Part shown: one piece after another, positions 35,317 through 45,466 of the stretch
Numbering within the stretch: the first letter of the stretch is position 1
Layout of the letters: each line of letters opens with the position of its first letter
From: DATEPR01 sp036273855
Lineage (GTDB): Bacteria > Actinomycetota > Actinomycetes > Mycobacteriales > Pseudonocardiaceae
DNA: 64,000 bases
Assembly: GCA_036273855.1 (NCBI GenBank)
Contig: DASUGU010000106.1
Coordinates: 45,996-109,995, forward strand
Reading direction: 5' to 3'
Translations under genes and position numbers: made by a program
The notes under the pieces: model-generated
Seen by the model: the letters and a program-made list of their open reading frames with translations, nothing else
What the model was told of the DNA's origin: nothing
Databases searched by the model: none

Positions 35317-36288
35317 TCACGCCTGGGGATAGGGCCACGCGTTGGGCCGGCAGACCTTGCCGTCCCTGGGCACCCGGGCCGCGTTGGTGGGGTCGACCCG
35401 GTTCAGGTCGTGCACGTAGTCGTCGGACACGCCGAACGTCTGCTGCATCATCACCGGGGCCAGGCCGCCGTTGGTCACGCAGCCCACGTGCTCGTTGCCG
35501 AACACGTGCCCGACCTCGTGGTTGATGGCGTACTGCCGGTACAGGCCGAGATCGCCGTCGAACGCCAGGGCGCCGCGCACCCAGCGGGCCAGGTTGATGA
35601 TCACCCGGTGCGCGTGGGGTTGCCAGCAGGACGCCTCGAAGCCGATCAGGTGCCCGCACAGGTCGGGCCGGTGGTCGGTGCCCGGCGTGGTGAGGCTGAT
35701 GACGAAGTCGGGGTGCGGGTAGTCGGCGGCCACTCGTTGCAGCCGGATCGTGCCGGCGGCGATCCAGCTCCGCGGATCGGACAGCGTGGCCTGGACGGCG
35801 GCGGCGAAGGCGTCGTCCCCGCCGTAGACGGCCGGGTCGATGCCGTCCTCGACGGCCACCTGGTAGCGGTACACGCGCTTGCCCTTGCCGACGACCGGAC
35901 CGTTGCCCGGCACGATGTGCCAGGTGCCGGCGCCGACCTGCGGCACGGCAGGACCGGGCGGCAGCACGGCGGTGCCGGTGGTGGGGACGACCGGCGCGGC
36001 ACTGCCCTCGGTGACCACCGGCGTGGTGCTGGTGGTCACACCGGGCGGCGTGGTGGCGCGGGTGCCGTCACCGGTGGGCTGGGCGGTGTTCAGCACCACC
36101 AGGAAGGTCACGATGATCAGGGCCGGCAGGACGTAGGCGCGCCAGCCGGGTCTCCGGCGGCGGTGCCGGTTGCGCGGCAGGTCGGGGCGTTGGGCGAGTT
36201 GTTCGGGGTCCAGGCGCCAGGACGCGGTCAGCGGTTCGGCGGTCGTGCGGCGCTCGCCACGCCGGTAGCGATCCTCGCCGTCTGCCAC
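35317..36288 (-). CDS. DUF3152 membrane-anchored metalloprotease-like protein
   Basis: Protein of 323 aa. A cytoplasmic Arg-rich head, one membrane span (VLPALIIVTFLVVLNTA, about 52-68), a Thr/Pro-rich extracellular linker, and the DUF3152 domain. The domain carries a zinc-protease-like motif NHEVGHVFGNEHVGC (HExxH plus a downstream His), with cysteines likely disulfide-bonded. The family is widespread in actinobacteria (Rv3207c-like) and its substrate is unknown. GTG 36288 gives the charged head. Confidence 0.88.
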   Translation of the reverse strand: MADGEDRYRRGERRTTAEPLTASWRLDPEQLAQRPDLPRNRHRRRRPGWRAYVLPALIIVTFLVVLNTAQPTGDGTRATTPPGVTTSTTPVVTEGSAAPVVPTTGTAVLPPGPAVPQVGAGTWHIVPGNGPVVGKGKRVYRYQVAVEDGIDPAVYGGDDAFAAAVQATLSDPRSWIAAGTIRLQRVAADYPHPDFVISLTTPGTDHRPDLCGHLIGFEASCWQPHAHRVIINLARWVRGALAFDGDLGLYRQYAINHEVGHVFGNEHVGCVTNGGLAPVMMQQTFGVSDDYVHDLNRVDPTNAARVPRDGKVCRPNAWPYPQA

Positions 36289-36311
36289 GCGGTCACCCTA
36301 GTAGTCACGGA

Positions 36312-37331
36312 TCACCAGGTACCCGCGTCCGCCGCCTTCCACATGGCCAGGACGGCCCTGGCGACCGTGACGGGGCGCTCCATCTGGGCGGTGTGCCCGG
36401 TACGCGGCAACACCAGCAGGCGGCCGGCCGGCAGCAGCCGCGTGGTGCGGGGTGCCTTGCGCACGCTGATCACCCGGTCCCGCGCTCCCCAGACGACCAG
36501 CGTGGGCGTGTGGACCCTGGGCAGTACCGACCACAGCGACCGTTGCGGGGGCACCAGCCATTCCCGGAAGATCGCGCCGGCCGCCGGTCCGGACGCCTGA
36601 CCGGCCCAGGGCAGCGCCAACTGCTCGGCGAGTTCGGCCTCGGCCAGCGCGATCCGGGAGTCGGGCACCCGGTGCGGTTCGGCGAAGCACAGCTGCAGCA
36701 TCTTCACGACCTGGTCGCGGGCGGACGCCTCGGCCAGCCGGCGGCGGGCCCGGCGGCCGACGAACGGCAGCACCGCCAGGGCTTCGCGCGGATCGGACAG
36801 CCGGCGGAGGTCCGGCCGCAGGTCGGGCATGGCGGGCGAGATCAGGGTGAGGCTGCGCACCAGGTCCGGCCGGGCGGCGGCGAGCAGCAGTGCGATCCCG
36901 CCGCCCATCGAGTTGCCCAGCACGTGCGCCGGTACGCCACCGCGCGCGTCCAGGATCGTGGCCACGGCCTCGGCCTGGGCGGCCATCCGGTAGTCACCGA
37001 GCTGCGAGGGCGGGGACAGGCCGAAACCGGGCAGGTCGACGGCCACGCCCTCGGCCCGGCTGGACAGCAGCCCGGCGAGTTCGGTCCAGTTGGTGGCCGA
37101 GCCGCCCAGCCCGTGCAGGTACACGGCGGGGACCGGGTCCGCCGCGTGCGCCGGGGTCTCCCGGACGTGCACGGTGAGGTCGCCGTAGCGCCGGTTGCGG
37201 CCCGGCCATGGCCAGTCCCGCTCGTCCACGGGCTGCAGCTCGGCCGGGTCGGCCAGCGGCACCCGGGTCAGCGGCGCGTCGATGGACCAGGGTCTGCCGA
37301 CGGGTCGCGGCGACCGGAACTGCAGGGTCAT
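36312..37331 (-). CDS. Alpha/beta hydrolase
   Basis: Protein of 339 aa. Alpha/beta-hydrolase signatures: oxyanion LHGLGGSATNW, VDLPGFGLS, nucleophile GNSMGGG, acid in VVWGARDRVIS and His in PRTGHTAQMERP. ATG 37331 is chosen; an upstream start at 37379 adds a 16-residue basic tail. No signal peptide. It lies upstream of the DUF3152 gene on the same strand (23 bp apart) and may be co-transcribed. Substrate unknown. Confidence 0.87.
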   Translation of the reverse strand: MTLQFRSPRPVGRPWSIDAPLTRVPLADPAELQPVDERDWPWPGRNRRYGDLTVHVRETPAHAADPVPAVYLHGLGGSATNWTELAGLLSSRAEGVAVDLPGFGLSPPSQLGDYRMAAQAEAVATILDARGGVPAHVLGNSMGGGIALLLAAARPDLVRSLTLISPAMPDLRPDLRRLSDPREALAVLPFVGRRARRRLAEASARDQVVKMLQLCFAEPHRVPDSRIALAEAELAEQLALPWAGQASGPAAGAIFREWLVPPQRSLWSVLPRVHTPTLVVWGARDRVISVRKAPRTTRLLPAGRLLVLPRTGHTAQMERPVTVARAVLAMWKAADAGTW

Positions 37332-37521
37332 CACCACAGGATGCGTCCTCGGACCTGCGCCGCGCCACCTTCCGGCCATCTGATGGTCATGTGGCGGCTA
37401 CCACGGCACGCCCCCGGAACGTCTGTACCGATACCTCCCGATCAGGATTACCAGCGAGTAAGGTCTAAGTGCGGCGGTGCGGTCATCCCGCGAGCCAGTG
37501 GACAAACCCGTGGAGGACGAC

Positions 37522-38154
37522 GTGACGGACACGGTGCAGGGGAGCGCTCCGGCCGGCAGAGGCGTGCGGCTACCGCGCACGGCACGCAGGGCGCAGTTGC
37601 TGGCGGCTGCCCAGGACGTGTTCGTGGCGAACGGGTACCACGCGGCGGCGATGGACGAGATCGCCGAACGGGCCGGGGTCAGCAAACCCGTGCTGTACCA
37701 GCACTTCCCGGGCAAGCTGGAGCTCTATCTGGCGCTGCTGGAGACGCACGTCGACGACATCGTGGCCAGGGTCCGCGACGCGCTGGAGTCGACGACCGAC
37801 AACCGCCAGCGGGTGCTCGCGGCCGTCGGCGCCTTCTACGACTTCGTGGACGGCGAGGGTCAGGCGTTCCGCATGGTCTTCGAGAGCGACCTGCGCGGCG
37901 AGCCCGCGGTGCAGGACGCCGTGGAGCGCGCCACCACGGCATGCGTGGACGCCATCACCGAGACCATCACCTCGGACGCCGGCATCGACTCCGACCACGC
38001 CCGCCTGCTCGCCGTGGGGCTGGTCGGCCTGAGCCAGGTCAGCGCCCGGTACTGGCTGGACACCGAGCGGCGCCTGCCCAAGGACGAAGCCGTCGGACTG
38101 GTGTCCACGCTGGCCTGGCGCGGCATCGGAGCCGGGTTCCCGCTCCAGCACTGA
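37522..38154 (+). CDS. TetR family regulator (Rv3208-like)
   Basis: Protein of 210 aa. Helix-turn-helix AAQDVFVANGYHAAAMDEIAERAGVSKPVLYQHFPGKLEL (about 29-70), then a helical ligand domain. GTG 37522 has GGAGG five nt upstream; the alternative GTG 37477 has none. It matches the position of mycobacterial Rv3208 between the DUF3152 gene and the DUF3107 gene. Divergent from the hydrolase at 36312-37331, with 190 bp between them. Confidence 0.9.
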   Translation: MTDTVQGSAPAGRGVRLPRTARRAQLLAAAQDVFVANGYHAAAMDEIAERAGVSKPVLYQHFPGKLELYLALLETHVDDIVARVRDALESTTDNRQRVLAAVGAFYDFVDGEGQAFRMVFESDLRGEPAVQDAVERATTACVDAITETITSDAGIDSDHARLLAVGLVGLSQVSARYWLDTERRLPKDEAVGLVSTLAWRGIGAGFPLQH

Positions 38155-38157
38155 GCG

Positions 38158-39057
38158 TCAGACCAGCGCCACCAGCCGCGTGACGTGCGCGGCCACGTCG
38201 GTGTCCCGCTCGTAGGGCAGCATGTGCCCGGCACCGGGGAACACCACCAGTTCCGCCGACGGCAGTTCCTCGGCGATCACCCTGGCGTGCGCCACCGGCG
38301 TCAACCGGTCCACCCCGCCGGCCAGCACGACCACCGGCACCGTCCGCAGTGCCGCCAGGGCGGCCCGCCGCGCGTGCTCGTTCAGCGATGCCCGGAACTC
38401 GACCATGCTGCGCGGGTGACACCGGCCGACCTGCGCGGCCGTGGCCAGCACGTCGGCCCGCGCCGCACCGGACCCGAACAGCAGCCACCGCAAGCCGGGC
38501 ACGGCCACGCCCGGCCGACTCATCAGCGCACCACCCGACCGCCGCGCGATCCGGCGGTTGATCCGGCGTTCCATCGCGCCGACCCGGCGACCGAGCCAGC
38601 CCGGCAGCCCGAGCGTCAGCTGGTCCAGGTCGCCCGCTGACGTGGCCACCAGCCCGACGGCGGCGATCCGCTCGGCGAACAGGTCGGGATGGCGTTCGGC
38701 CAGCGCCATGGCGGCCATGCCGCCCATCGAGTGGCCGACCAGCACAACCGGCCCGTCCGGCACCCGCGCGGCGATCAGTTCGGCCAGATCGTCCGCCGCC
38801 TGGGCGACGCTCGCGGTGCCGGCACGGGCCGGTGCCGACCCCCCGTGTCCTCGGTGGTCGTACCGCAGCACGCGCACGCCGGTCAGTGCGGCCGCGACCC
38901 GGTGCCAGGACGTGTGGTCCAGCGTCCAGCCGTGCGCGAGCACCACGGTGACCCGGCCGGCGCCGGTCTCCGCGACGTGTAGCGCGGTCCCGTCGGACGT
39001 GACGAACCGGCGCCCGGCCGCCGGATCCCACGGCGTGACCCGCTCGCCGACGGTCAT
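38158..39057 (-). CDS. Alpha/beta hydrolase paired with AurF-like oxygenase
   Basis: Protein of 299 aa. Signatures: AHGWTLDHTSWHRV (oxyanion), YDHRGHGGS, nucleophile GHSMGGMAAMALAERHPDL, acid in VLAGGVDRLTP and His in PGAGHMLPYERD. ATG 39057 overlaps the AurF-like stop (ATGA), so the two are translated together under the divergent TetR. It may cleave or activate the oxygenase substrate; this is inference from the operon. Confidence 0.87.
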   Translation of the reverse strand: MTVGERVTPWDPAAGRRFVTSDGTALHVAETGAGRVTVVLAHGWTLDHTSWHRVAAALTGVRVLRYDHRGHGGSAPARAGTASVAQAADDLAELIAARVPDGPVVLVGHSMGGMAAMALAERHPDLFAERIAAVGLVATSAGDLDQLTLGLPGWLGRRVGAMERRINRRIARRSGGALMSRPGVAVPGLRWLLFGSGAARADVLATAAQVGRCHPRSMVEFRASLNEHARRAALAALRTVPVVVLAGGVDRLTPVAHARVIAEELPSAELVVFPGAGHMLPYERDTDVAAHVTRLVALV

Positions 39058-39965
39058 CCCGGCAGCAGGAACGATCGGCGCCAGAACCGCATCCCCGGCG
39101 GTCCGACGAGCCCGGCTTCGCCGAGGAACGCCATGATCCGCTCCCCCGCCCAGCGGATCGTCGCCCGGTAGTGCGGGTTGCGCATGGCGATCCGCCACGT
39201 CGACTCGGGGTCGAGCCCGACGGCGGCGTACACCTGCGGGTTGATCAGCGTGTGGGTGACCTGGCAGCCGACCATGGCGACCAGCCACTGCTGGTAGGCG
39301 AGCTCCACCTTGGACAGTGAGCCCATGCCGGTCACGACCTCCTGCCGGGCGAACGTGACGTGCCGCGCCTCCTCCAGCACGTGGATCCGGTTGATCATCC
39401 GGATCATCGGCTGGACGGACTCGTCTGCCAACGCCTCGCGCTGCAACCGGTCCAGGATCTCCTCGACGATCAGCACCGACCCGTACAGCGCGGGCCCGTA
39501 GCCGATCACCGGGAGCAGGCCGCCCATCTTGTGCAGCCGCCTGCGCGGCCCGTAGGCGGGCAGGCCGAGTGTGGCGATGGCCTTGCCGAACATGATGGAG
39601 TGCCGGCACTCGTCGGCGATCTCGGTCAGCGCGTACTGGACGTGGTTGCTGCGCGGGTCTCCCTGGTAGACCTCCTTGAGCAGCATCCGCATCAGGATCA
39701 CCTCGAACCAGATGCCGTTGCTCGCCACGCTGGCGGCCTCGTGCCGGGACAGCTCGATCCGCTGCTCGGCGGACAGTTGCTCCCACAACGGCGTTCCGTA
39801 CAGCGAGAGCCGGTGTTCCGGCTGGTAGTACATGCCAGGGACCGGCTCGGCCGACCAGTCGACGTCGACGTCCGGGTCGTAGAACTTCGCCGCGGACGAC
39901 GTGAGCAGGCGCTCCGCGGTGCGTTCCCGATCAGCTCCCTGGGCAACCTGTACCGCGCGACTCAT
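39054..39965 (-). CDS. AurF-like diiron oxygenase
   Basis: Protein of 303 aa with the ferritin-like four-helix fold of the AurF family (p-aminobenzoate N-oxygenase type). Diiron ligands are visible in EIADECRHSIMFGKA, LIVEEILDRLQRE and HVLEEARHVTFARQE (two E-x-x-H/ExxxxRH motifs). ATG 39965 has AAGGGGA six nt upstream. The operon with a hydrolase, controlled by a TetR with dyad operators, suggests inducible oxidation of an amine or aromatic substrate, but most family members outside biosynthetic clusters are uncharacterised. Confidence 0.88.
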   Translation of the reverse strand: MSRAVQVAQGADRERTAERLLTSSAAKFYDPDVDVDWSAEPVPGMYYQPEHRLSLYGTPLWEQLSAEQRIELSRHEAASVASNGIWFEVILMRMLLKEVYQGDPRSNHVQYALTEIADECRHSIMFGKAIATLGLPAYGPRRRLHKMGGLLPVIGYGPALYGSVLIVEEILDRLQREALADESVQPMIRMINRIHVLEEARHVTFARQEVVTGMGSLSKVELAYQQWLVAMVGCQVTHTLINPQVYAAVGLDPESTWRIAMRNPHYRATIRWAGERIMAFLGEAGLVGPPGMRFWRRSFLLPG

Positions 39966-39982
39966 CGTGCGTCCCCTTACGT

Positions 39983-40013
39983 GTTACCGCTGGTAACTGT
40001 TACTTGTGGTAGC
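39983..40013. promoter_or_regulatory. Two tandem TetR-type operators between aurF-like gene and tetR
   Basis: GTTACCGCTGGTAAC (39983-39997) is a perfect dyad with a 3-bp centre. GTTACTTGTGGTAGC (39999-40013) is a second, imperfect copy starting 16 bp later. Both lie in the 58-bp divergent interval and overlap a TAGCGT -10 candidate (40010-40015) that would give a leaderless tetR message. Binding would silence both directions. Confidence 0.65.
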
Positions 40014-40023
40014 GTGCATCGGC

Positions 40024-40713
40024 ATGGGGCGATCTGTCAAGCGGGCCGGCGACCCGGACGCGCGCAAGGAACGGTGGCGCACACACCGGGAAGGCAGGCG
40101 CGCCGAGTTCGTCGAGGCCACCATCCGGGCAGTCGGCCGGTTCGGCCCGGACGCCGGGATGGACGAGATCGCCGCCGAGGCCGGGGTGAGCAAACCCGTG
40201 CTGTACCGGCATTTCACCGACAAGGCCGATCTCTACCTGGCGGTCGGCGAGCGGGCCACGGACCTGCTGATGGCCAAGGTGGTGCCGGCGCTGGCCGAGG
40301 ACGGGCCGATCTTCGAGCGGATCCGCCGGGCGGTCGACTGCTACGTGGCCTTCGTGGACGACTACCGGGAGCTGTACCGCTTCCTGGTACTGCGCCCCAA
40401 CCCGACCAAGCGGGACCTCGTGCAGGAGGACAAGTCCAAGATCGCCGGCGTCCTCACCGACCTGCTCGGCGCCTACCTGACCCTGTTCCGGATGGACCCG
40501 TCGATGGCGGCGCCGTCCGCGCACGGCATCGTCGGCCTGGTCCAGGGTGCCGTCGAGTGGTGGCTGGACCACCCGGACGGCGTGACCAGGGACCAGCTCA
40601 CCAACCACCTGACCACGATGATCTGGCACGGCATCGACGGCGTCCTGCGGGCCGGCGGCGTCACCCTCGACCCGCACCGGCCGGTGCCGCTGGCGGAACT
40701 GGAGAAGGCATGA
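40024..40713 (+). CDS. TetR family regulator of the AurF-like locus
   Basis: Protein of 229 aa. Helix-turn-helix FVEATIRAVGRFGPDAGMDEIAAEAGVSKPVLYRHFTDKADLYL (about 31-74), then a ligand domain with the tryptophan-rich EWWLDHPDGVT segment. It is divergent from the AurF-like oxygenase and overlaps the DUF4873 gene (ATGA). The two tandem dyads upstream are its likely binding sites. ATG 40024 is chosen over 40006. Confidence 0.92.
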   Translation: MGRSVKRAGDPDARKERWRTHREGRRAEFVEATIRAVGRFGPDAGMDEIAAEAGVSKPVLYRHFTDKADLYLAVGERATDLLMAKVVPALAEDGPIFERIRRAVDCYVAFVDDYRELYRFLVLRPNPTKRDLVQEDKSKIAGVLTDLLGAYLTLFRMDPSMAAPSAHGIVGLVQGAVEWWLDHPDGVTRDQLTNHLTTMIWHGIDGVLRAGGVTLDPHRPVPLAELEKA

Positions 40714-41018
40714 CCGACGGCGGCTACACCGGACCGGCCACGCTGCTGCTCGCCGACCGGGAGGTGCGCGTGGACGTCGACCTGCGCGGCCACTTCCAGC
40801 CCATCGACGGCCGCTACCACTGGTACGGCCGGCTGGCCGCGAGCGACGAACTGGACGAACTCGTCGCCGGGCGCAAGCGGACGGCGGTGCTGCGCACCGA
40901 GTCGGGCGAGGCGACCGGTGAGGTGTCCGACCCGGACCCGTGGCGGCGCTACCGGATCACCGGCGTCAGCACGCCACCGTTCCGGATCGACACCGAACTG
41001 GCGGCGGACGGGAACTAG
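40710..41018 (+). CDS. DUF4873 domain protein
   Basis: Protein of 102 aa consisting only of a DUF4873 domain (GPATLLLADREVRVDVDLRGHFQPIDGRYHWYGRLA). This small beta-rich domain also occurs at the C-terminus of FAD monooxygenases. Coupled to tetR by ATGA. Its TAG stop shares a CTAG with the DUF3107 stop on the other strand (41015-41018). Role unknown; the oxidative neighbourhood suggests a link to oxygenase chemistry. Confidence 0.8.
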   Translation: MTDGGYTGPATLLLADREVRVDVDLRGHFQPIDGRYHWYGRLAASDELDELVAGRKRTAVLRTESGEATGEVSDPDPWRRYRITGVSTPPFRIDTELAADGN

Positions 41019-41245
41019 GAGCCGGCGACGAAGCCCACCCGGCGGGTGTCCGCGGGGGCGATGTCCACGTAGGCGATGCGCGCCACCGGGACCACGACCC
41101 GGCGGCCCTTCTCGTCGACGAGCGTCAGCGTGCCCTGGTCGTGCCGCAGCGCCTCGGAGACCAGGTTCTCGATCTCGTCCGGAGTCAGCGCGCTGGACAC
41201 GGTGAGCTCCCGCGGGCTGTCCGCCACGCCGATCTTGACCTCCAC
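41015..41245 (-). CDS. DUF3107 small protein (TB9.4/Rv3208A-like)
   Basis: Protein of 76 aa (VEVKIGVADSPRELTVSSALTPDEIENLV...RVGFVAGS), the actinobacterial DUF3107 family known as an antigen in M. tuberculosis. GTG 41245 has GGAGGT six nt upstream, which decides the start. Function unknown. Position between TetR and the ferritin-like gene is conserved with mycobacteria. Confidence 0.9.
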   Translation of the reverse strand: MEVKIGVADSPRELTVSSALTPDEIENLVSEALRHDQGTLTLVDEKGRRVVVPVARIAYVDIAPADTRRVGFVAGS

Positions 41246-41325
41246 GCTGAACCTCCGGACAACCGCATGCCAACCGACCCGACCGAACATCGCCAGCGTA
41301 GTCGAGAAGCCGACTCGCCCGGTGC

Positions 41326-42000
41326 TCAGCCCAGCCCGAGACTGGCCATCCGCTTGCCGTGGCTCTGCTGCATCCGACGGAACAGACCCGCCACACCGGC
41401 CAGGTCGCCGGACCCCGAGACGATCAGCTCGGCGAGTCCATCCCGTTCTGCCACAACGTATTGCGCCTGAGTCAGCGCCTCGCCGAGCAGCCGCCTGCCC
41501 CACAGCGCGAGGCGGTCGCGGGCCGACCGGTCCTGCGCACAGGCCGCCTTGACTTCGCGCTCGGCGAACGCGGAGTGGCCCGTGTCGGCGAGCACGGTGT
41601 GCACCAGGTCGGCGGTCGGCTCGTCCAGCCAGGTCGCCATCTCCCGGTACAGCTCGGCGGCCAGGCCGTCGCCGACGTACGCCTTCACCAGCGACTCCAG
41701 CCAGGACCGGGGCGAGGTGAGCGCGTGGAACGAGTCGAACGCGCGGACGAACGGCGACATCGCGTCCTCGATGCGCACGCCGTGGTCGGCGAGGTAGGTC
41801 TCGAGCAGTTGGTAGTGGCCGATCTCGGCCGCCGCCATCTCGGCCAGCGCGGCCCGGCCGGGCAGCGTGGGCGCCTGCCGGGCGTCCTCGGCCAGCCGGT
41901 CGAACGCGGACAACTCGCCGTAGGCGAGCAGGCCCAGCAGGTCCCGGACGCCGTCGGTCAGCGTCGGCACCGGTCCGACCTGCTGGTCCGCCTCACTCAT
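41326..42000 (-). CDS. Ferritin-like (MiaE_2-type) protein
   Basis: Protein of 224 aa, all helical, with possible diiron ligands in LAYGELSAF, MAAAEIGHYQLLETYL (ExxH), and LADTGHSAFAEREV. It resembles Rv3210c and the MiaE_2-like ferritin-fold family; the reaction, possibly tRNA or small-molecule hydroxylation, is not established. ATG 42000 gives the family N-terminus. Divergent from rhlE across a 330-bp interval. Confidence 0.8.
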   Translation of the reverse strand: MSEADQQVGPVPTLTDGVRDLLGLLAYGELSAFDRLAEDARQAPTLPGRAALAEMAAAEIGHYQLLETYLADHGVRIEDAMSPFVRAFDSFHALTSPRSWLESLVKAYVGDGLAAELYREMATWLDEPTADLVHTVLADTGHSAFAEREVKAACAQDRSARDRLALWGRRLLGEALTQAQYVVAERDGLAELIVSGSGDLAGVAGLFRRMQQSHGKRMASLGLG

Positions 42001-42330
42001 GGCGTCGAGCGTATCGATCGGACCGGCCGCCAACCAGAACGGCCGGCACCCGGCGAGGCGGAGCGGGGCGTCGGTCACCGATTGGCGATTTCCGACGGGT
42101 AGGCCAGGTAGGATGGCGGCGAACTCGGTATCCGCCGGCAGGGACTGCCTGCGTCGGGGCCGGGTGGATGACCACGATGTGCGGCCGGACGGCGGCATCG
42201 GTGGAGAGCGCGCGCAACACCTCGCTGGCCTCTCCCGCCTGGTCGCTGGCGTGCTGAGCCGGCAGATGGGGCGGTCGAGCGGCCCGTCCAGGCAGTTGCG
42301 TGCTGGACGAGAGAGGCGACAACACACACC
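42001..42330 (+). other. 330-bp interval holding the rhlE leader
   Basis: No credible gene on either strand. A TAGGAT at 42109-42114 is a possible plus-strand -10, which would leave an unusually long leader of about 210 nt before rhlE, as is common for DEAD-box helicase genes that are regulated at the RNA level. No clear -35 and no recognised riboswitch. Confidence 0.35.
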
Positions 42331-44007
<1,677 letters not shown>

Positions 44008-44010
44008 TCG

Positions 44011-44041
44011 ATCGGCCCGCCCCGGCCAGGGGCGGGCCGAT
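44011..44041 (+). terminator. Intrinsic terminator of rhlE
   Basis: ATCGGCCCGCCCC (44011-44023) and GGGGCGGGCCGAT (44029-44041) form a perfect 13-bp stem with a 5-nt loop; the tail TCGTTT follows. It starts 3 bp after the rhlE stop. Confidence 0.9.
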
Positions 44042-44167
44042 TCGTTTCGGTGGCGGTTCCCGCTGGTGGCCGGGTCGGGGACCGGCGGACGCGACAGTTC
44101 ACCCTGATCTCTCGGGGGCTGTGCTTGGATGGCCCCGCCAGCAGCACGAGAGAGCAGGAACCGCCGA

Positions 44168-45403
44168 GTGCATCCACACCACGTCCGACGTCGGGGGCCG
44201 AACCCCTTCCGCCGGCCCGTCGACTACGTCGTCGCCGTGTTGATCGTGGTGGCGGCCCTGGTCACCAGCCTGGTGCTGTGGTCGCGCAGCGACATCCACA
44301 ACACCGTCCTGGACCTGGGCCCGGCGAGCGCGCAGCCGCCGCAGGCGCCCACCCGTTTCCCGCCGTCGCTGGCCGAGTTCTGGTCCCGGCCCAGCCCGGC
44401 GACCCCGGTGCCGGTGGTGTCCGGCCCGACCGTCGTGACCGGGAACAACGGCGCCGTCATCGGCCTGGACCCGCTGACCGGCGAGCAGCGCTGGAGCTAC
44501 ACCCGCGACCTGCCGCTGTGCACGGTGTCGCCCGCGTTCGGCAAGATCGTCGCCGTCTACCACCGGTCCAACTGCAACGAGGTCACCGAACTCGACCCGA
44601 CGACCGGTGCCCGGGGCGCCCAGCGCAACGGTGACGCCCAACTCGGCACCCGGCTGGTCTTCGACGGCACCTACGTCACCACCACCGGTCCGACGCTGCT
44701 GGACACCTGGCGCTCGGACATGGTGCAGACCATGGAGTACGGCGCCGTGCCGGACTTCCAGAACCCGCACGTGCAGCCGCGCACCGGCTGCCACTACGGC
44801 TCCGTCGTGGGGTGGGCGGGCGAGATCGGCGTGATCGAGCGCTGCCCCGGGGAACCCGGTGACCGGCTCACCGTCTACCGGGCGACGGCCAAGGCGGCGG
44901 ACACGCCGTCGGTGCTGTTCAGCACGGACATCGGCGGCACCGGCACCCGCATCGTGACCATGAACGACCAGTTCATCGCGGTCGCCATGCCCGATCCGGG
45001 CCGGTTGGTGGTGTTCGGCGCGAACAGCGGCAACCAGGTCGCGCAGTACCCGATCGCGTTGACGCCGGGTGACATGGCCGGTGACCCGCCGGGCCGGGTG
45101 GTGCCGGTGACGTCCGGGCCCGGCGCGATCTACTGGTGGACCGGCTCGTCGACGGTGGCGTTGTCCACCACGAATTTCGCACCCGAGTGGACGGTGGCGA
45201 ACACGCTCGGGCCCGGTGTGGTGTTCGCCGGCCAGTACCTGGTGCCGGTGCGCGCCGCCCTGCTGGTGCTCAACCAGGCCAGTGGCGCGAAGGTCGGCCA
45301 GATCGGCGTGAACCGGCACGGCTACGTCGGTGAGATCACCATGGCCACGCTCGGACCCGTGGTGTTCGAGCAGCGGGGTCCGACGCTCGTCGCACTGCAC
45401 TGA
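44168..45403 (+). CDS. Membrane-anchored beta-propeller (PQQ-like) protein, Rv3212-like
   Basis: Protein of 411 aa. A basic N-terminus, one membrane span (VVAVLIVVAALVTSLVLW, about 22-40), then an exported beta-propeller with PQQ-like repeats (GAVIGLDPLTGEQRWSY, VTELDPTTGARG, LVVFGANSGNQVAQY, LLVLNQASGAKVGQI). Cysteine pairs (LPLCTVS with SNCNEV; TGCHYG with ERCPG) probably form disulfides. GTG 44168 is preceded by an AGCAGGAA region. Conserved after rhlE in mycobacteria; function unknown. Confidence 0.85.
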   Translation: MHPHHVRRRGPNPFRRPVDYVVAVLIVVAALVTSLVLWSRSDIHNTVLDLGPASAQPPQAPTRFPPSLAEFWSRPSPATPVPVVSGPTVVTGNNGAVIGLDPLTGEQRWSYTRDLPLCTVSPAFGKIVAVYHRSNCNEVTELDPTTGARGAQRNGDAQLGTRLVFDGTYVTTTGPTLLDTWRSDMVQTMEYGAVPDFQNPHVQPRTGCHYGSVVGWAGEIGVIERCPGEPGDRLTVYRATAKAADTPSVLFSTDIGGTGTRIVTMNDQFIAVAMPDPGRLVVFGANSGNQVAQYPIALTPGDMAGDPPGRVVPVTSGPGAIYWWTGSSTVALSTTNFAPEWTVANTLGPGVVFAGQYLVPVRAALLVLNQASGAKVGQIGVNRHGYVGEITMATLGPVVFEQRGPTLVALH

Positions 45404-45466
45404 ATAGGCGGCACTACCCCGTGCGGATGGCGGCACAGCGGCCTCCGGTGAGGCAGACTCGGTTCT

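Noticed and set aside
42001..42330. Coding frames before rhlE (for example 42075-42329 minus)
   Set aside because: No ribosome-binding site, no domain, Arg/Pro-rich composition typical of GC-rich shadow frames.
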